From assembly GCA_900554585.1 (NCBI GenBank), contig USHS01000127.1:1-5106 (forward strand): DNA of 5,106 nucleotides, given 5' to 3'. Source of the stretch: an uncultured Collinsella sp. (GTDB lineage Bacteria; Actinomycetota; Coriobacteriia; Coriobacteriales; Coriobacteriaceae). The translations under genes and the position numbers were made by a program. The notes under the pieces were generated by a model that worked only from the letters and a program-made list of their open reading frames with translations, was not told the DNA's origin and did not search any database. Shown here in pieces: positions 4,334 through 5,106 of the stretch (its first letter is position 1; every line of letters starts with the position of its first letter).

Positions 4334-5106
4334 AGGGCGCGGACCTTCGGCTCATCGTCGGGCTGCGGAATGGTGCCCACCACGTTGTCTGCCAGCCAGT
4401 CCATCTCGACGATTTGCGTGCTCGGCAGTGGGGGAAAGCCTTCGATCTGCACCACGCCGTCTTGGCTATGGAGCTCGCCGCCAAATGGATTTATGGAGCC
4501 CTCGACGATGCCATTGCGCAGTAGCTGAACGAGCTTGCGCGTCTGATAGGGCAGGCCCGGAGCGTAGCGAATGTCGATAACGCCCGAGCTCATGCCGTAC
4601 CAGTAGTTGACGGCGCGAACCTGGCTGTCGTCACTGGTCTCATCCCAGGTGCCATGCAGTAGGCTTCGCACGATAAGCTCGTAGTATCGGCCCCAGTTCC
4701 ATACCGGCATGGCAATGCCGGCAACCTTGCCATCGACCAAGCGGTGGAGTCCGTAGGCCGTGGGGTCTTCGAGCGGCTTTGACATGTCGGCGCCGGACAT
4801 GACGCTTACACCTTCGCGGCACATGGCCTCGGCAAGGCCTCCGGCGGGCACATCGCCCCAGGTGAGGATTACCTGCGCGCGGGGGTCGAGCAGCGAGGCG
4901 CCAATCGCAAAGGCGTTGATCTCGCTGAGTGCGCCCGAGGCGAAGACCGACGCGTGGTAACCGATGCGGTGGTTGTCCGCCATGCTGGCCGCAAGGGCGC
5001 CCAGCAGAAATTTTGCCTCGTACATCTTTCCAAAATACGAGCGCACGCTTTGATGGGGAAGGCCGATAGAGCAGTTGAGGAACCGCAGCCGGGGATTCTC
5101 AACGGC
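4330..5106 (-). CDS. BMP/PnrA-family ligand-binding protein, 5'-truncated by the window edge
   Basis: The frame stays open to the right edge, so the N-terminus is missing; a GTG at 5046 is only an internal Val in FLNCSIGLPHQSVRSYFGK. The 258 visible residues carry the marks of the BMP (basic membrane protein) periplasmic-binding fold: YEAKFLLGALAASMADN (visible residues 29-45), INAFAIGASLLDPRAQV, the ligand-cleft-like GADMSKPLEDP, and NWGRYYELIVRSLLHGTWDE near the hinge. Classic BMP proteins are lipoproteins that feed ABC importers of nucleosides. This subtype, with INPFGGELHSQDGVVQ and EMDWLADNVVG at the C-terminus, I associate with stand-alone proteins of Firmicutes/Coriobacteria, some apparently without a lipobox. 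The missing N-terminus prevents a decision on location. Its TGA overlaps the start of the phosphoesterase gene. No ABC ATPase or permease gene lies downstream. Confidence 0.85.
   Translation of the reverse strand, partial: AVENPRLRFLNCSIGLPHQSVRSYFGKMYEAKFLLGALAASMADNHRIGYHASVFASGALSEINAFAIGASLLDPRAQVILTWGDVPAGGLAEAMCREGVSVMSGADMSKPLEDPTAYGLHRLVDGKVAGIAMPVWNWGRYYELIVRSLLHGTWDETSDDSQVRAVNYWYGMSSGVIDIRYAPGLPYQTRKLVQLLRNGIVEGSINPFGGELHSQDGVVQIEGFPPLPSTQIVEMDWLADNVVGTIPQPDDEPKVRAL

Noticed and set aside
3662..4528. A 288-codon plus-strand open frame opposite the phosphoesterase and the end of the BMP gene
   Set aside because: The minus strand has clear catalytic motifs in the right order, while the plus-strand product shows no recognisable domain and runs across the overlap of two real genes.
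4869..5046. A start of the BMP gene at the GTG at 5046
   Set aside because: The frame is open to the window edge and the residues before it (LRFLNCSIGLPHQS) are conserved family sequence, so the true start is outside.

Overview
The window is a bacterial chromosomal segment with a GC-rich codon preference. It holds the translation/transcription/secretion cluster tuf – rpmG – tRNA-Trp – secE – nusG – rplK – rplA on the plus strand, followed by a convergent minus-strand pair: a BMP-family protein and a calcineurin-like metallophosphoesterase. The protein sequences (EF-Tu ending in an [13 protein letters not shown] tail, a C+ type bL33, SecE with a long Lys/Ala-rich N-terminus) and the downstream BMP/phosphoesterase pair suggest an actinobacterium of the class Coriobacteriia, probably Collinsella or a close relative. 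That placement is recognition by eye, not a database result.

Layout. Positions 1-652 are the 3' part of tuf, closed by a strong terminator (680-713). A 277-base gap follows with a 9-bp inverted repeat (784-832) and a sigma-70-like promoter (855-882) that drives rpmG (930-1079). The tRNA-Trp gene (1093-1168, CCA encoded) lies 13 bases further on. A hairpin with a short T run (1178-1208) and a possible second promoter separate it from secE (1245-1583) and nusG (1587-2123), which are 3 bases apart. After 120 bases come rplK (2244-2672) and, after 117 bases, rplA (2790-3497).

The rplK-rplA gap holds an RNA hairpin (2747-2776) whose architecture matches the ribosomal protein L1 binding site of 23S rRNA and of known L1-repressed mRNAs. 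It abuts the rplA Shine-Dalgarno sequence, so autogenous control of rplA translation is the likely role. The usual rplJ-rplL genes do not follow rplA. Instead there are two back-to-back strong terminators (3534-3572 and 3586-3624) and the convergent minus-strand genes.

The minus-strand pair is read from the right edge leftwards. A 5'-truncated BMP/PnrA-type ligand-binding protein (4330-5106) overlaps by ATGA a 236-aa metallophosphoesterase (3623-4333). The overlap implies translational coupling and a shared job, which is not known. A nucleoside/nucleotide-related function is a reasonable guess from the two folds only. No mobile element, CRISPR array or pseudogene is visible.
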